A stretch of 64,000 nt of DNA from Collybiopsis luxurians FD-317 M1 (GCA_000827265.1 KN834750.1:620001-684000), one strand, 5' to 3'. Positions 33,536 to 46,847 are shown, counted from the first letter of the stretch. Translations and numbers: made by a program. Notes: generated by a model not told the origin, from the sequence alone.

Positions 33536-36500
33536 ATGCCAGCTGAAATTGTCGATGTGCATGTTCACGGAAAGTCTGAAGACCTTCGAGTCATTCAGAA
33601 TCAGATCCTCGAGGGTTTGCAACGCCCTTTAGGCCAGAAGATTTTGCCGACAATGTTGCTCTATGATGAACGAGGCTTGAAGTTATACGACGACATTACT
33701 ACCAAGGCTCCGGAATACTACTTGTTTGGTGCCGAAGAGGAGATTCTGAAGAGTCATGCCACTGAAATTGTGGTGGCCATGCATAATTCAGCAGGAGTTG
33801 TTCCTGGTGAAAATGTCATTGAACTGGGAGCTGGGTAAGTGAGGGCTAATGTCTTCTTGGCCTCTCAAGTCGTGGCTTAGAGTACCTACCTATTCTTCTT
33901 TCCAGATCCCTCCGCAAGACTTCGCATATCTTGCTTGGTTTATCTCAGGTTGTTGAGAGTCATAGTAAAAACCCACACATCACCTATTACGCTCTTGATC
34001 TTGAAAAGCGCGAGCTTGAACGTACCTTGAATGAAATCGAGTTATCAATCGGCGAGAATCTCAAAGACAAGGTCGCAACCAAGGGGATGTGGGGTACATA
34101 TGATGATGGTTTGAAATTTCTGCAGTCTGCGGGACCGCATGCAACCTCTGCGTTTGACAGATTAGCGCGTCTGTCAGCTCCTGGTTCTAAAGCCGGTGCT
34201 AGAGACCCCTCCCCTACTTCGACTTTGTCAGGATCTGATTCCACCGAAACTCGCACGTCCGATAGCTCATCCCCGCCATCGACGCCTGAAGAAGCGCAAC
34301 TTCCCCTTCATATCATGTTCCTCGGATCGTCCCTTGGCAATTTCAATCGTGACGACGGGGCAGCTTTCCTGCGTTCGCTGCCTCTTCGTCCCGGATCTGG
34401 AGATACCCTGTTGCTAGGCTTAGATCATGATAATGAGAAGAGTTTAATTGAAGAAGCTTACAACGATCCTCGCGATCACACCAAGAACTTTATCATGAAT
34501 GGCTTGCGAGCGGCTGGTCGTGTATTTGGTAATGAAACCTTATTCTCTGAGGACAACTGGGATTACGTGAATGTAAGTTTCTTGAATATCATTGTTTGAC
34601 GTCTACCAATCGCTCAAGTAGAAATACAACGAAATTGAACGTCAGTTTTGCTTCATTGTCTATCTCATTCTTGTCCTCCTGAATTGTTCATGTCCTAGGT
34701 CGTCATGAAGCTTTCTTCAAGTCCAAACTCCTGCAGACGACAAAGATCTCTTCTGTTGGCCTCACGATTGAATTTCAAGAGAATGAGCTCATCAAGATAG
34801 AGGAGTCGTGGAAGGCAGGTAGATTCAAAATTTATCTCCATTTGTTCGCTAATCGATCAATATAGTTTTCGGAAATTGACGCCTATACATTGTTTTCCGA
34901 GAGCAACCTCCGCCCTGTGCAGAGATGGATGGACAACAGCTTTCGATATTCCTTGTGGCTTCTTGAGCGTCCAGCCTTCATTTTTCCTCTTCTTCAATCG
35001 CCCAACGCCTGCAATTATGCCGGGGAGTTGATTCCAAAGGAGACCATTTCCTCTACACTGTTTGGTGTTCCTTCCACCCAAGAGTGGGAAAACCTTTGGG
35101 CTTTGTGGGACATGATCACTCTGCGGATGATACCCCCCTCGATGCTATTTGAAAAGCCTATCGATTTGCGCCATATTTGCTTATTTTACCTTGGCCACAT
35201 CCCGGTCAGTGCGCTTCATTTGGGAGATGTATCTGTTGGCTGACAATACGCGTCGCAAAGACTTTCCTGGACATCCATCTTTCAAGATTTTTGAATGAAC
35301 CTCATACTAAGCCTGAAGAATTCAAGGTTAGTTGGTGATATTGCACTACTTTGTTCCCCGAGAAACTCATTTTCCGTTTTTGTAGGACATCTTTGAAGTA
35401 GGATCTCGATTCGTTTATGTAGTGCTCCATTGCTAATTTCTTTCAGCGAGGGATCGACCCCAATGTCGATGATCCTACTCAGTGCCACGTATGTCTCCCC
35501 CGCTGTCTCTAACCATTCCGCTACTTACATTCAACCATAGCCTCATTCCGAAGTACCCCAGAACGATGAAGATTGGCCAAGTTTGAACTCTATCCTTCGA
35601 TTCCGTACCCGTGTTCGAGCTCGTCTCTTGAAGCTTTACGGCGATTTTGCTACTGGAAAGCAACTTTTGACAAGGAGAGCGGGCAGGGTGCTGTTTATGA
35701 CGTTTGAGCACGAAGCACTCCATGCGGAAACACTTCTGTACATGCTTCTTCAGCGCGCGGGCACTGGGACAGTCCCTCCCCCTGGATTTGCTGCTCCTGA
35801 GTGGAACTCCTTGGTTGTCAGCTGGAAGTCTCTTCCGCCATTGGTAGCCGATACTGTTCTTCTAGGGCCAGCTACTGTTGAATTGGGACACGATGACGCC
35901 GAAGCTGAGGATGACCTCGAAGAATACAAATTTCAAATCAAAGATCACGAATACGGATGGGATAATGAGCATCCCAAAAGGCAGGTTGATGTTGGAGAGT
36001 TTCGCATCAGTTGGAGGCCGGTCACCAATGGGCAATTCTACGAGGTTTTCAGAGCGAACAGAGATAAATTTTCAGTCCCGCCCACTAGCTGGATTGAAGA
36101 AGATGGTGAAATCAAGGTTGGCTTCTCGGACTCTGCTTCAAAAAAAGTAGATGCTCACGATCCTCTAGATACGCACCCTGTACGGCCCAGTGTCCCTTAA
36201 CGTGGCGGAAAATTGGCCCTTGATCGCTTCCTACGATGATCTGTCCACGTACGCTACTGTCAAAGGTGGACGAATTCCAACCGAGCCAGAGCTTCGATTG
36301 TTCTACGACAAGTTCGAATCCGGATATGAAGGAGGAGCCAATATTGGATTCCGGAACTGGCATCCTGTTCCGTAAGTTGCTTTCATACTTTGTATACCTG
36401 CTGACGCCAATTATCCAATCCAGTGCCACCACTGGTGGCAAACCAAACGGCGGCAAAGGCCATAATGGCGGTGTCTGGGAATGGACGTCGACAGTATTCG

Positions 36501-36808
36501 ATAAGGTTGATGGTTTTGAGCCTTCAAAATTATACCCTGGGTAAGTTTGGCTTTTTGACTTCTGCGTTCTCGGAGGAAGGCTGATTTTTCCACGTAGTTA
36601 TTCGATGGACTTCTTCGACGGTGCCCATCAAGTAGTGGTTTGTATCGATTTGTAAATTGCTCCAATCAGTAGCTGATTTTTATGTCTGCAGATTGGAGGC
36701 TCATATGCCACTATTCCCCGCATTGCGGAGAGGAAGTCTGTGAGAAATTGGTATCAACGCAACTATCCCTACCCATGGGTCGGTGCTCGGATTGCCTTTG
36801 ATGTATGA
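33536..36808 (+). CDS. EGT1: Ergothioneine biosynthesis protein Egt1 (EgtD-EgtB fusion)
   Basis: Bifunctional enzyme: the N-terminal EgtD-like domain trimethylates histidine to hercynine using SAM, and the C-terminal EgtB-like domain, an iron-dependent sulfoxide synthase, couples hercynine with cysteine. EgtD marks: LLYDERGLKLYDDIT, PEYYLFGAEEEIL, VIELGAGSLRKT (after one join), YALDLEKRELERTL, FLGSSLGNFNRDDGAAFL. The middle DinB-type iron site is visible as FEHEALHAETLLYMLLQR (HxxxHxE). The formylglycine-generating-like end reads GGVWEWTSTVFDKVDGFEPS, GGSYATIP and RNWYQRNYPYPWVGARIAFD. At least ten introns. Length and domain order are as in other fungal Egt1 proteins. The product is a redox-protective thiol abundant in mushrooms. 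Confidence 0.95.
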
Positions 36809-37170
36809 TGTATGCAGCACTCTGTAATATGGAAGAGGTTGGAACTTGGAAACGTATGTATGAAAGAATTGTATATGTAACTCGAACTGCGGTGCATCAA
36901 TGAAAAACATAAGGTTTAAGTACACTGGAATCGCGTATGTCTCCACATTGTGCTCTCTCAGGCCCAGATGGTCACCGGTCGACGCCAGTGTTCTGCGCAA
37001 GAATAGAATTGAATCGGGAGGATTGATTACGAAACGTTCCGGATTGCCGAGTTGCATGTGTGGACGAATACCCCTTCCAGTTGAGGTATTCGTCTTCCGC
37101 ATGGTCATTCGGATTTGCGTAGCAGATCAATGCAATATGCTGTTCTTCTCTCTCTCTTGTTTGTGCTACC
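36809..37170. other. Intergenic region
   Basis: 362 bases lie between Egt1 and arrestin-like gene B, both on +. A short pyrimidine tract (CT-rich, around 37147-37165) lies just before the arrestin start. No TATA box or gene is evident. Confidence 0.45.
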
Positions 37171-38873
37171 ATGTCCACTGCAAGCTTGCCGTCGTATTAC
37201 TTCCTTCCCAATCTCTCCCAAACCCAAACCCCTGCATACACCCAAGAGCCATTGGAAGATGAACAACGTCTAGCTCTTTCAGATCGTCTCCGCCCTCGGC
37301 CTTCTGGAACTTTTGTAAAGCAATCAAAAAGTGGGGACTTTAGACTGAGATTAAACGAACAGGATGGAGATATTCCTGCATACGGTTCTGGAGGAATTGT
37401 TGATGGCGCAATCGACATCGTAAAGACTGACGGTGTGGCGAGTGTGGAAATCAAGGTAGGCATTGATTTGAGGAAGAAACAACTTACGTACTGAAGCACG
37501 ATACATTCAAGGTGGAGGGGCGTTTACAAGTGAAAGAAATAGCGGAAGGAGGGACAGTGAATACTAGAATATGTCTTGCAAACGCTAGACTCTGGTCCAG
37601 AGAGATGCAAGGCCCCTGTCCAAGTCATTGCGCTTTCCAGCTCAGCCTGCCAACCTCTTTCGAGCTTGAGGGGCGATCCTATGTGAAAATCTACAGCACT
37701 CTTTGATAAATCCGGTGCTGATATCTGTCGACAGACTCTTCCTCCGACCTACAACGTCAAATTATCTGGTTTACCTGGCTTTATAGCTTTTGTCGAGGTA
37801 AGCCTAGGCATTTGGCTCAGACTTGATATATTTTCAATTCTGTGTTTGTTTTCAAAGTACTCCATAAGTGCTGTCATCTGTAAGTCAAATTTACCCAGCT
37901 CTCTGGTTGGCCCCTTGGTCAAAGCCGGAATCAATGTTGGAACGACGTAAGTCAAATCTATGGACTAGAGTATGCGCCATTCTCATCCTCCGCTTCCAGG
38001 ACTCTTTCCACAGCGTTTGTATATTATCCACGTACAAGGCCAGCAGTACCTTTACCTCCTCCATTACAACCAGCCAGAAACGGTTTTGAAGGTCGACCGG
38101 AATGGCAAATGTATGAATACACTATCCATTCTCGACGATCTTCCCTGCAAAATATCAAGTCGCGTTTGTATGTTCCTGCATCGCGTATTTTCTGCGCCTC
38201 GCAGAGCATCCCATTTCATCTTACTTTCGAGTCGTCCGCTCAATCATTGGCCTCTTTTCTACCGCTGGGACCTTCCGGAGGTTCATTAAAGAGACCTACA
38301 CGTTTACAAATAATGCGTCAAGTGACTGTCGATGTAAGGTGCGAGAAAAAATACCATCTATCTAGTGATGAACCACGATTTATCGTACTATTTGCGGCAG
38401 GAATGAGTTTTCCCTGGGAACAAAGACGGATATGTGGCGAGTGGATGATATCACGCGTGAAGTGTCCTTCAAGCATGCAGTAAGTCCAGCCTCAAGTGGA
38501 TGTACTTGGCCAGCGAAGCTTCACTGTTGATTTCATAGGGTGATGGTGCTACCTGGGTATCGTTTTCGGGTGACATTGCCGTCAGCTCTTCCATCAAGGT
38601 GGTAGGTTTCAAGGTTGGCGGATTAGCAGTTAAGGTAAATACTTGGTCCACTTGTTTCTTTATTAGTGAGCGGACTGAGCCATTTTGTGCATTTAGGATT
38701 GTATACTATTCTCCATGACCCCTGCGGAGGGCCCAAGAGCTCCATTTTCTGACTTCAGACAAGCTATACCCATACGTCTGACAACAGATCCGTGGTCTCC
38801 CGACGTGGGAGAGAGTCTTCGTTCAGCCTCTCAATTTTCAGTACCGTCATCGCCAGACAGTAGTACAGAGTAG
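37171..38873 (+). CDS. Alpha-arrestin-like protein B
   Basis: Paralog of arrestin-like protein A. The N-terminus has LPSY within MSTASLPSYYFLPNLSQTQT but, unlike A, no PPxY. Shared blocks: LRPRPSGTFVKQ, IPAYGSGGIVDGAIDIVK, VEIKVEGRLQVKEIAEGGTV, then CPSHCAFQLSLPTSFE, LPPTYNVKLSGLPGFIAFVE, IPFHLTFESSAQSL and MRQVTVDVRCEKKY. It ends FSVPSSPDSSTE at 38873. At least seven introns. Family membership is supported by fold-typical beta-strand blocks and similarity to A. Cargo unknown; without PPxY, ligase recruitment may differ. Confidence 0.78.
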
Positions 38874-39035
38874 GGTGGCAAAGATCGCCGGTCGATTTTT
38901 TCGAAGTTCATGGCAGTTTCAACTTAACTAGTAGTTTGTTCTCTACTTATACACTGTGTATAAAAACTGCTTTGAGTCAACACTTGGAGGAAGGACCAGG
39001 TCAAAATCCTCAGCGCTTAATTAACCGCGCATCAG

Positions 39036-39051
39036 TTTTTTTTTTTTTTTT
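39036..39051 (+). repeat. Poly-T run (16 bases)
   Basis: An uninterrupted T16 lies in the 296-base gap between arrestin-like gene B and the helicase, about 120 bases before the helicase ATG. Such tracts are common nucleosome-poor promoter elements. Confidence 0.8.
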
Positions 39052-39169
39052 CTTTCTGGTACTTATGTATCTCTCTTCAACGAATTTGTTCTCCCTCATA
39101 CACAAGCAACTCTAACCATATTTCTCAGGACTGGCAGTTCACATGCTTGCATTGTAGTCCTGTATTACA

Positions 39170-41891
39170 ATGTCTGTCGCTGTTAAAAACTCACCATTAT
39201 CCCATGAGCGGAAGACTTTCAAGCGCCCGAGACCATCATGGACAGGAGATGAACATCGAAAGCGGAATTCCCCGCTGCAACCGAACGGACATTTAACGAA
39301 TGGTTTCCAGTCCAATACATCCCAAGCTAGCAGCTCAAAGAAGTTCCGAAAGTCTTTGAATGGCTACGGCAGATCCAATGGAATGGACGATGGTGACCTA
39401 TCAGCATCTTCTAAACATTCAATTCTTGCGGAACAACGCTCCAAACTCCCCATTGCGAAAGGTATAACTTTCTTCTGCACTTTTAACCAATCCCTAACAT
39501 CATCTGAACCAGGCAAGGATGCACTGTTACGGGAAATTCGCGAAAATGATGTTACTGTTTTACTGGGAGAAACTGGTTCGGGAAAGACTACTCGTGTGTA
39601 TCACTCATCCGCGATATCCATTAAACCTGATTGCCTTTCCAGAGGTTCCACAATATCTACTGGAATCAGGACTGGCTCGAAATGGGATAATTGCAGTAAC
39701 TCAGCCTCGAAAAGTTGCAGCAACTTCCCTTGCGACTCGAGTTGCAGCTGAACAAAATGTCTCTCTTGGCTCAACCGTTGGATACTCCGTAAGATTCGAC
39801 GAGCTTTGCAACTCGGAAACCCGCATCAAGTACATGACCGATGGTATGATTGTGCGAGAGCTCATGTCCGACCCTTTATTGAGCAAATACAGCGCCGTAA
39901 TCGTGGATGAAGCGCATGAGCGGTCTTTAAGAACAGACTTACTGATCGCTAACCTCAGAAATATCCTCCAGAGGCGCAATAGCCCTCTCGAGGCCAAGGG
40001 AAAGGGAAAAGACAGGGCAGACGCTGCTAACCCTCTCAAAATCATCATCATGAGCGCTACCCTCGACGCTGAGAAGTTTAGTCGATTTTTCTCTGGGTAA
40101 GGCTCCCACTTTGTGAACAAAACGCGGCATTATGAGATTTTCAGGGCCAAAATTCTCTACGTGAAAGGGCGTCAACACCCGGTCAAAATTTATCACTCAT
40201 CACAGGGCCAAGTCGATTACGTGGACGCGGCAATGCGTACTTTCTTCCAAATACATACCGACTACCCACCTGGTGATGTCCTGATCTTCTTACCAGGTAT
40301 AAAAATCCTGTTATCTTCTTGGAACAAATAATGAGCTCCCTACTAGGTCAGGAAGACATTGAAAGTTTAGAGAAAACTATTCAAATATTTGCCAACCAGC
40401 TACCTCAAGATCGTATGTCGGTATGTTTATTCCGTTTCGTGTCTTGTTTAGCCCTTCAACGACTTTTCCACAGGTCTTAATATGTCCCATGTACGCTTCG
40501 CAAGCGGCTGGTCAAAATTCCAAAGTGTTTGACCCCACCCCCCTTAATGTTCGAAAATGTATATTGGCTACCAACATTGCAGAAACCTCCATCACAATAC
40601 CTGGCGTAAAGTATGTCATCGACACGGGAAAGTGTAAGGAGAAGCGCTTTCTGGCTAAGACGATGGGAGGGGGTACGAATTAATCATGACCTCAACTTTT
40701 GTCTCGACTGATTACTGAAAAAGGACTCGATACGCTATTGACGAGAGATATCACCCAGTCGTCCGCAATGCAGCGAACTGGGCGGGCTGGCCGTGAGGTG
40801 AAGCATCTTAGACCCACAGTAGCAGACAAGGAACTGATCCAAGTATCAGGGAGCTGGACACTGCTTCCGACTGTACACGGAAGAGGCGTTCAAGGCAATG
40901 TCGCTTTCCGCCGAACCGGAAATCATGCGATGCAGTCTTGCTTCGAGTCTCCTGCAACTGAAATGCATAGGGCAAGATCTTGAAACATTGCAGCTGATGG
41001 ATCGGCCTGCAGAGGAATCGAGTGCGTTGCCGAATTCTTATTTTCCATCGATGCTAATCGTACTTGGAACAGTGAAATCGTCACTCATCATTCTGTATCT
41101 GCTGGGTGCTCTCGATCGGAACAGGGAGATCACTTCTCTAGGGAGGGAAATGGCTGCATTCCCTCTAGAACCCCCCTATAGCCGTGCCATTATCGCGTCC
41201 AAGGAATATGGATGCACGCACGAAGTTCTTGACATTGTCTCCATACTATCAGCTTCTTCAAAACTGTTTATCGAAAGCTCCGAACAGCGCGACGCGGTAT
41301 CAGAAGCACGCCAAAAATTCCGGCATATTTCTGGCGACCATCTCACGATCCTCAACGTCTTCAAGGCCTACCAGGAAATTGCAAAATCCGAGAAAAAGGC
41401 CGGACGCAGAGAATGGTGTCGACGGCAATACTTGAACGAACGTGCGCTACTTGAGGCAGGTGATATCCGGGAACAACTAAAACAAACATGCCAGAGACTC
41501 GGTATCAACCATGAAGTTTCTTGCGGGGATAAGGATGAACCAGTAGTTCACAGTCTTGGGTACGGTCTCGCCATGAATTTTGCCCTATTACAAACCGACG
41601 GATCATATAAGCAAGCTGTTGGACAATCGGTTTGTATTTGTGATATAACCCGTCCGCTCAAGCTTAAGCAATTCGTGCTCTAGATTGTAAAGATACATCC
41701 TAGCTCAACGCTTTGCGACAAAAAGACTCCGGTGATTATTTACGACGAATTAGTGAGTTTAATACATACTTCCTTTCTCCCCATTCCTTATTTTTTTTTA
41801 GGTGTATACGAATCAGATTTACGCTCGTGGCGTGTCTCGGATCTCCAAGTCGTTCATTGCCAACTTTGGGGCACTCAAACAGCAGAATTGA
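39170..41891 (+). CDS. DHX33: DEAH-box RNA helicase, Dhr2/DHX33 type
   Basis: ATP-dependent RNA helicase, likely nucleolar and acting in small-subunit rRNA maturation as yeast Dhr2 does. A basic N-terminus (FKRPRPSWTGDEHRKRNSPL) precedes the core: Walker A GETGSGKTT joined to QIPQYLLESGL, TQPRKVAATSLATRV, VGYSVRFDE, MTDGMIVRELM, DEAHERS, MSATLDAEKF, IFLPGQEDIE, LATNIAETSITIPGVKYVID and AMQRTGRAGR. The C-terminal HA2/OB region includes LGALDRNREITSLGREMAAF, PLEPPYSRAI and VIIYDELVYTNQIYARGVSR. It ends FGALKQQN at 41891. At least nine introns. DHX33/Dhr2 is preferred over splicing helicases because of the short N-terminus and overall length. Confidence 0.88.
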
Positions 41892-42342
41892 GCGCTTCGG
41901 GAGAGGTTGATTAAAATTTGGGGCTCAGTTTATCCGCCGAGTAGACGGTAGGCCGAGGTGATGAGATTTTGTGCTGTCCTTGGACGCCTAGGAGCTTATA
42001 TTGTTGCTCATCACAGGGCGTCAGCCAAATATACTTCTATCTCCCCTTTGTCTCCATCGATTTTGTGTATCTCATTCCAGAATCTTGTTTTATCATTGTT
42101 ACATCGGCCGCTTCATACTCGTTAGCGTGTTAGTGACCACCTACGGGGTAAGAAAGACTCCTTCAAGCTTCAAGTCTAGCCTAGAAATGCTCAAATCTCA
42201 TCCAAAGATCGCCAATGATTAATGATTAATTACTGCCCATTACCTTGCGCCGCCAAATAGTTACAATTACAAGGTAATTCAGTTATTTATAGTTTCAGTT
42301 CTGAATTTCACAGCCATACACGATCTATTTGTGCTTGAGCTT
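41892..42342. other. Convergent intergenic region
   Basis: 451 bases separate the helicase stop from the stop of the convergent protease. They hold two 3' UTRs. A short tandem AATGATT motif lies near 42214-42230. No gene or RNA is recognisable. Confidence 0.45.
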
Positions 42343-44447
42343 CTAGTTTGTCTCAGCCTTGGTCCAAGGAGTCATTGCCAATCCGACCCTCCCACCGGAG
42401 ACATCATAGCAGGAGTAAAAACGCTGCAAGAACTGGAACATCGTCAGCAAAATTGAATTGTAGGCAATAATTTAGAAGAATGGGCATACTGTAAAACCAT
42501 CTGAGACGAGAACCAAGATCATGAGGGAAAAAGGAACAAGGCAAGAGCGGAATGCGCTCACTGATGAAGTCCAGACCGACGCCAGACATCTCCCCCATGC
42601 TTGCAAAGACGGTGTAAATCGAATCAGCATCTCCTCCGAGAGCAGCTTCAATGGGGTCAGTGTGAGTGTCCCAATGCTCCAGATTGAAATGCGAGCCTCA
42701 CCGTTCAAGGACCTTGGCCAAATTTGAGCATTAGGAGTCAGTTCGAACATGGTCTGCAAGGGAACTGAGTATGACAAAGGATTTGTCCCAGAACAGAATA
42801 CTTTACATACACCGCCGACGTTAAAGTACATGCTCTGAAGATTCTTGAATTGTTCGGCAGTGAGCTTGAGAAGCCCGGTCGTTTGGTCCATTGTAGCGCC
42901 GGTCAAATTTTGATAGTTCTGGAACCCATCCGCCGCAAGCATGATCAAAGTGGTACCTAGAATCACGATTTAAGACGGGTAGTCTGGTAGGAAGCGCGTT
43001 ATATCAGTTTACCAGTATCTATAACAGTTTGTGTCAGTATGTACACGGCACCGAACTTGAGCAAGATACCGACCAACTATGCCAGCGGTTTGTTTGAGAA
43101 TCATTTGCTTGGACGAGCCGTACGTGATCTCCTGGTCGATGCCTGAATAACGATTAATCTTGTTGACAAGCGACAGAACTTTTGAACTTGCCCCAGTATT
43201 TTCTAGCGGGATTTGCTAAGAACCAAATAAGACAAGTGAACGGATGCAGACAAAAAAATAAGCTCGTACCAGTAGTGATAGGCACGAAAGTAACTTTAGA
43301 AATGATTTTACTCTCGTCAACCTCGCCAAACATGATCGAGCCGTTAGCCATATCGCCATTGTCTTGAGTTGGGCAGTAAGAGATTCCAATCATCTCTGTG
43401 GAGATGAGTCCTTGCTTGTAGGCATTATCGGTAATAGTGGCTACAAGTAACGTTACGATCCAGCGGAGGCGTTAGCAGGTATCGACGCACGAATCGAGCT
43501 CTCGCCGTCGACTGTTGTAGCAGTAAGATCAACAGGGCCTATTCCTAGTGGACCCCAGAAAGTCAGTGTGTAGCTGCTTAAGCAAGCGCTGGGATCATGC
43601 CTAGAATACCGTCAACTCCATTAAAACCTTGAGCCTCGGTGGCAACGGCGAAGGACTGATTCTTAATCGTCAAGCTGGAGCCTTTGCCGCCAAGAACGAT
43701 GGCGCCGGTGTCTATGTGGTACAAGTGAGAAAAGGAAAAGGATAAAAACAGTAAGGTGACATACATTCGGTTCCAGAGAACGAGCCAGAACCATATGAGA
43801 CCTTCTGCAAGAGGTATTGCCGATAAGAGAATAGCACTAGAATAAAACTAGTCGACACGTACGACAGACTTGCGAGTGCTATACAGCCTTGGATATCAGC
43901 AATTGCAAGATATGTACTGCGAGACCAACCTCTGACATGTCGAGTCTGCTGGCTCAAATTTCTTGTCAGCGCCAGTCCACGTATTGGAGCTTCCTTTGGG
44001 GTCAAGGAAAAGAATCAATCAGTACCGGTGAGAAGGACGTGATAAAGACTACTTACCGGTGTCAATGAGAAGAGTGCAGTCATTACCCGCGATCGTGCAG
44101 AGCATTGTATATGTGACAGCTGGAACGAGGAAATTAAGAAATGTGATGATGAAGGGTGCATATATTGAGCGGAAAGGCTTACTGGCGTCGTCGACGGTAA
44201 CAGCATTTCCAGCGGACGACACGGGCTGAGGCTTGGAGCCGGCACCACCGTCTTGGCCAGACTGGCGATGATGATGGTGTTTGGTGAGAGTATTACCGTG
44301 AACCACGCGAGGTCCATGGCCCACAGTGTTAGGAGAAAGATGCTTCTGAGCGCGTCGAAGGTCTTTTTCGACGATGCCTCGAAGATGATTAATGTTGTTG
44401 GCGAACTGAGGAGTGATTGAGATGGAGTTGATAACAACGCGAGACAT
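42343..44447 (-). CDS. Polyporopepsin-like aspartic protease (tandem copy 1)
   Basis: Family A1 aspartic protease. N-terminus MSRVVINSISITPQFANNIN is not a signal peptide. A prosegment with a His run (TKHHHHRQ) precedes the mature domain: LLIDTGSSNTW (first Asp), VSYGSGSFSGTEYTG (flap Tyr), FNGVDGILGIGPVDLTA, GSIMFGEVDESKI, then AGIVDTGTTLIMLAADGFQN (second Asp) and the C-terminal FLQRFYSCYDVSGGRVGLAM ending KAETN at 42343. About twelve introns. Sequence blocks match the neighbour at 44985-46847, so the two are a tandem duplication. Polyporopepsin relatives are extracellular, so the lack of a visible signal is notable. Confidence 0.88.
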
Positions 44448-44984
44448 GATACTGCTCGATTGAGTACAGAGATGAAAGTGGAAAGAAGGAGAGAAGTGAA
44501 TGGCTGGGTTTGGGACGCTGCAGGGATTTATACCCCCCCGGAAGCACGAGAAAGAAGCATCGGCCTGTCACGACATCCCAGTCGATCGGGCGAGTTCTAG
44601 AACCATCGCACAACGACGAGCTCAAATCGAGCTTGAAAGCATTACAAGCGCATGCCATCCTTCTCTTTATTTCTCCAGGCCAAGCAAGAAAGTGGCCCCA
44701 GTGATAAAATATTACGTCATAACTATACGCAAGAAGGAAAGTAGGCGCCTAGGCGTTTAAATTCACGCGTCGTGTCTATACATAGATCTCAAAAGCAATG
44801 ACATGTATGTTCAAAATGAACCACGTTAACGCAAAATACAGTCCTACTACATAGATATACGGTCGCTCGATTTACACTATCAGTCCAGTCCAGAAAGTTT
44901 TGTCCATGGGCATAGTCAATTATCCTACAAGTTCGTTACAACCTGCATCTCTTAACATCATGCTCCTTCCAAAGAGTCAGTTCG
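44448..44984. other. Intergenic region between tandem proteases
   Basis: 537 bases hold the promoter of copy 1 (minus strand) and the 3' region of copy 2. A TATA box for copy 1 lies at 44526-44532. No gene is seen. Confidence 0.5.
44526..44532 (-). promoter_or_regulatory. TATA box of protease copy 1
   Basis: TATAAAT on the minus strand, flanked by a C/G run, lies about 80 bases upstream of the ATG at 44447. Confidence 0.5.
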
Positions 44985-46847
44985 TCAGTTCGTATCGGCA
45001 GTTGTGTTTGGGGTTTCCGCAATCCCGACTTGAGAGTTGGTGGTATCAAAAACTGAATAGAACCTCTGTAGCCAAGCGAAACCGTCTAAAGAGGAATTGA
45101 GATGGGAAAGTAGAGCAAAAAAAAAGGAGCATTCTTACTGATAAAGTCAAGACCGCTGCCAGAGTTGCTACCAAGATCGGACACCACGAGGTAGATCGAG
45201 TCCGAGTCGCCTCCAAGAGTGCTATTCAGCGAACGCGGCCAGATTTGGGCATTTGCCGTAAACTCGAAAGAAGTCTGTGCGAGTTTTAGTTTAAAGGCAA
45301 TAAATATATCTCGGTATCACTGACATCACCGATCTGGAAGAAGAGGCTTTCAAGGTTATCGAACTGGGAAGCACTCAGCTTCAGGAGGCCTGTGAGAATA
45401 GTTGGAGCTTGGGTATCGTGAAACAAATTTCGGATATACTCACCAGTCGATTGGTCTAGCGTGGCTCCTGTGGCTTGTTGATATGCCTGGAAGGCATCGC
45501 TGGCAATGAGCAAAAGTGTGGTACCGGTATCTGAAAACAATTTTCAATGCACATGTTCCGTGGTTCTAATGGACGGAGGATTTCACTAACCAACGATTCC
45601 TGCGGTAGTATCGAGAATAGTTGTCCCCGAGTTTCCGTAGGTTACACTTTGGTCGATTCCCCAGTAGTTGGAAGCTTTCCGTGCGTTCTCTTATTAGCAT
45701 GGCCCATCTAAAACTATCTAAACAGTACACACCTGGGGACGTAGACGTAATAGGAACGAATGTTACGTCGCCGGTGATCCTGGTTAATTGAGATAAATAA
45801 TGAGTGGGCATATCTACTCATCAAAACACACTTTGATTGATCCACGCCGCCAAAGGTCAATTCACCGTTTGCAATGTTATCTCCGGTAGTTGGATTATAA
45901 GAGATACCTGTAATGGCAGCGGGTGAGGTCGTGGTTCTCTCTCGTATGAGTGACAAATGATATATACCAATGCTCTCTGCGGAAATAGTACCGTTCTGGA
46001 ACAGGTTGTCGGTGACAGTTGGGACCTCAGATGTTCCTGAGACAGTGCCTACCATAATGCTGTCAGTCAGGCCAGTAGATAGATTTCCAAGAGAGGATCG
46101 AACCGGAAGTTAAATCCACAGGGCCTATGCCAAGAATCCCATCAGTGTCGCTGAACCCTTGCGCGGTTGAAGCAACACCAAAAGATTGGTTTGGAATGGA
46201 AAGCTCAGAGCCTTCTCCGCCAAGGATGACAGGGCCGGTGTATTCGATACCGCTGAAGCTGCCTGAGCCGTAGCTTACGTTCACACTCTGGCGATCCGTC
46301 GACACGCTCGAATTTGGCTCAAATTTGGTGTTCGCTCCACACCAGGTGTTAGAGCTCCCTTAGTTTGGAAAAAATGGTCAGTACTTACGAGCAAAAAGTC
46401 CATGAAAATTACATACCAGTATCAATGAGCAGGCTGAAGTCTTGGCCACCTAGGTTCGATGCATAAAGTGAGCAAAACTGGTCATCTCAGTGAGAACATA
46501 TACAGACCGATGTTAACGTCCATCATATAGGTGACCGCTGCCCAAATCCGTCAGAGGATGTACAGTCAGCAGCAGCCAAAGTACCTACCAGCATCGGTAA
46601 CATCGATGGAGTCTCCGGACGCCGCCCCACCGCCCGAGGCAGCGTCGCTCGTAGCATGATGATGGTGATGATGTCGCTTTCTGCGCGCCTCGTGAACCGT
46701 TCCGGGGCCATGAGGGGACAGCCCTGCGAGGAGCTTCTGTGCCCTGGCGCGATCGTGTTCAATGAGGTGCTTGAAGTGGGATACAGGTTTGGTACGTCCC
46801 AAGGCGCTTGCGAAAGGAAGGCTCTTCACAATGATATGCTGGGGCAT
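44985..46847 (-). CDS. Polyporopepsin-like aspartic protease (tandem copy 2)
   Basis: Close paralog of the adjacent protease. N-terminus MPQHIIVKSLPFASALGRTK lacks a hydrophobic signal. The prosegment has KRHHHHHHATS. Catalytic motifs: SLLIDTGSSNTW, YGSGSFSGIEYTGPVILGGE, FSDTDGILGIGPVDLTSGS, GELTFGGVDQSK, then AGIVDTGTTLLLIASDAFQA. The C-terminus is FAWLQRFYSVFDTTNSQVGI ending in a Thr/Asn-rich tail, stop at 44985. About twelve introns at positions similar to copy 1. Both Asp residues and the flap Tyr are intact, so it should be active after prosegment removal. Exported or vacuolar location cannot be decided from the N-terminus. Confidence 0.88.
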
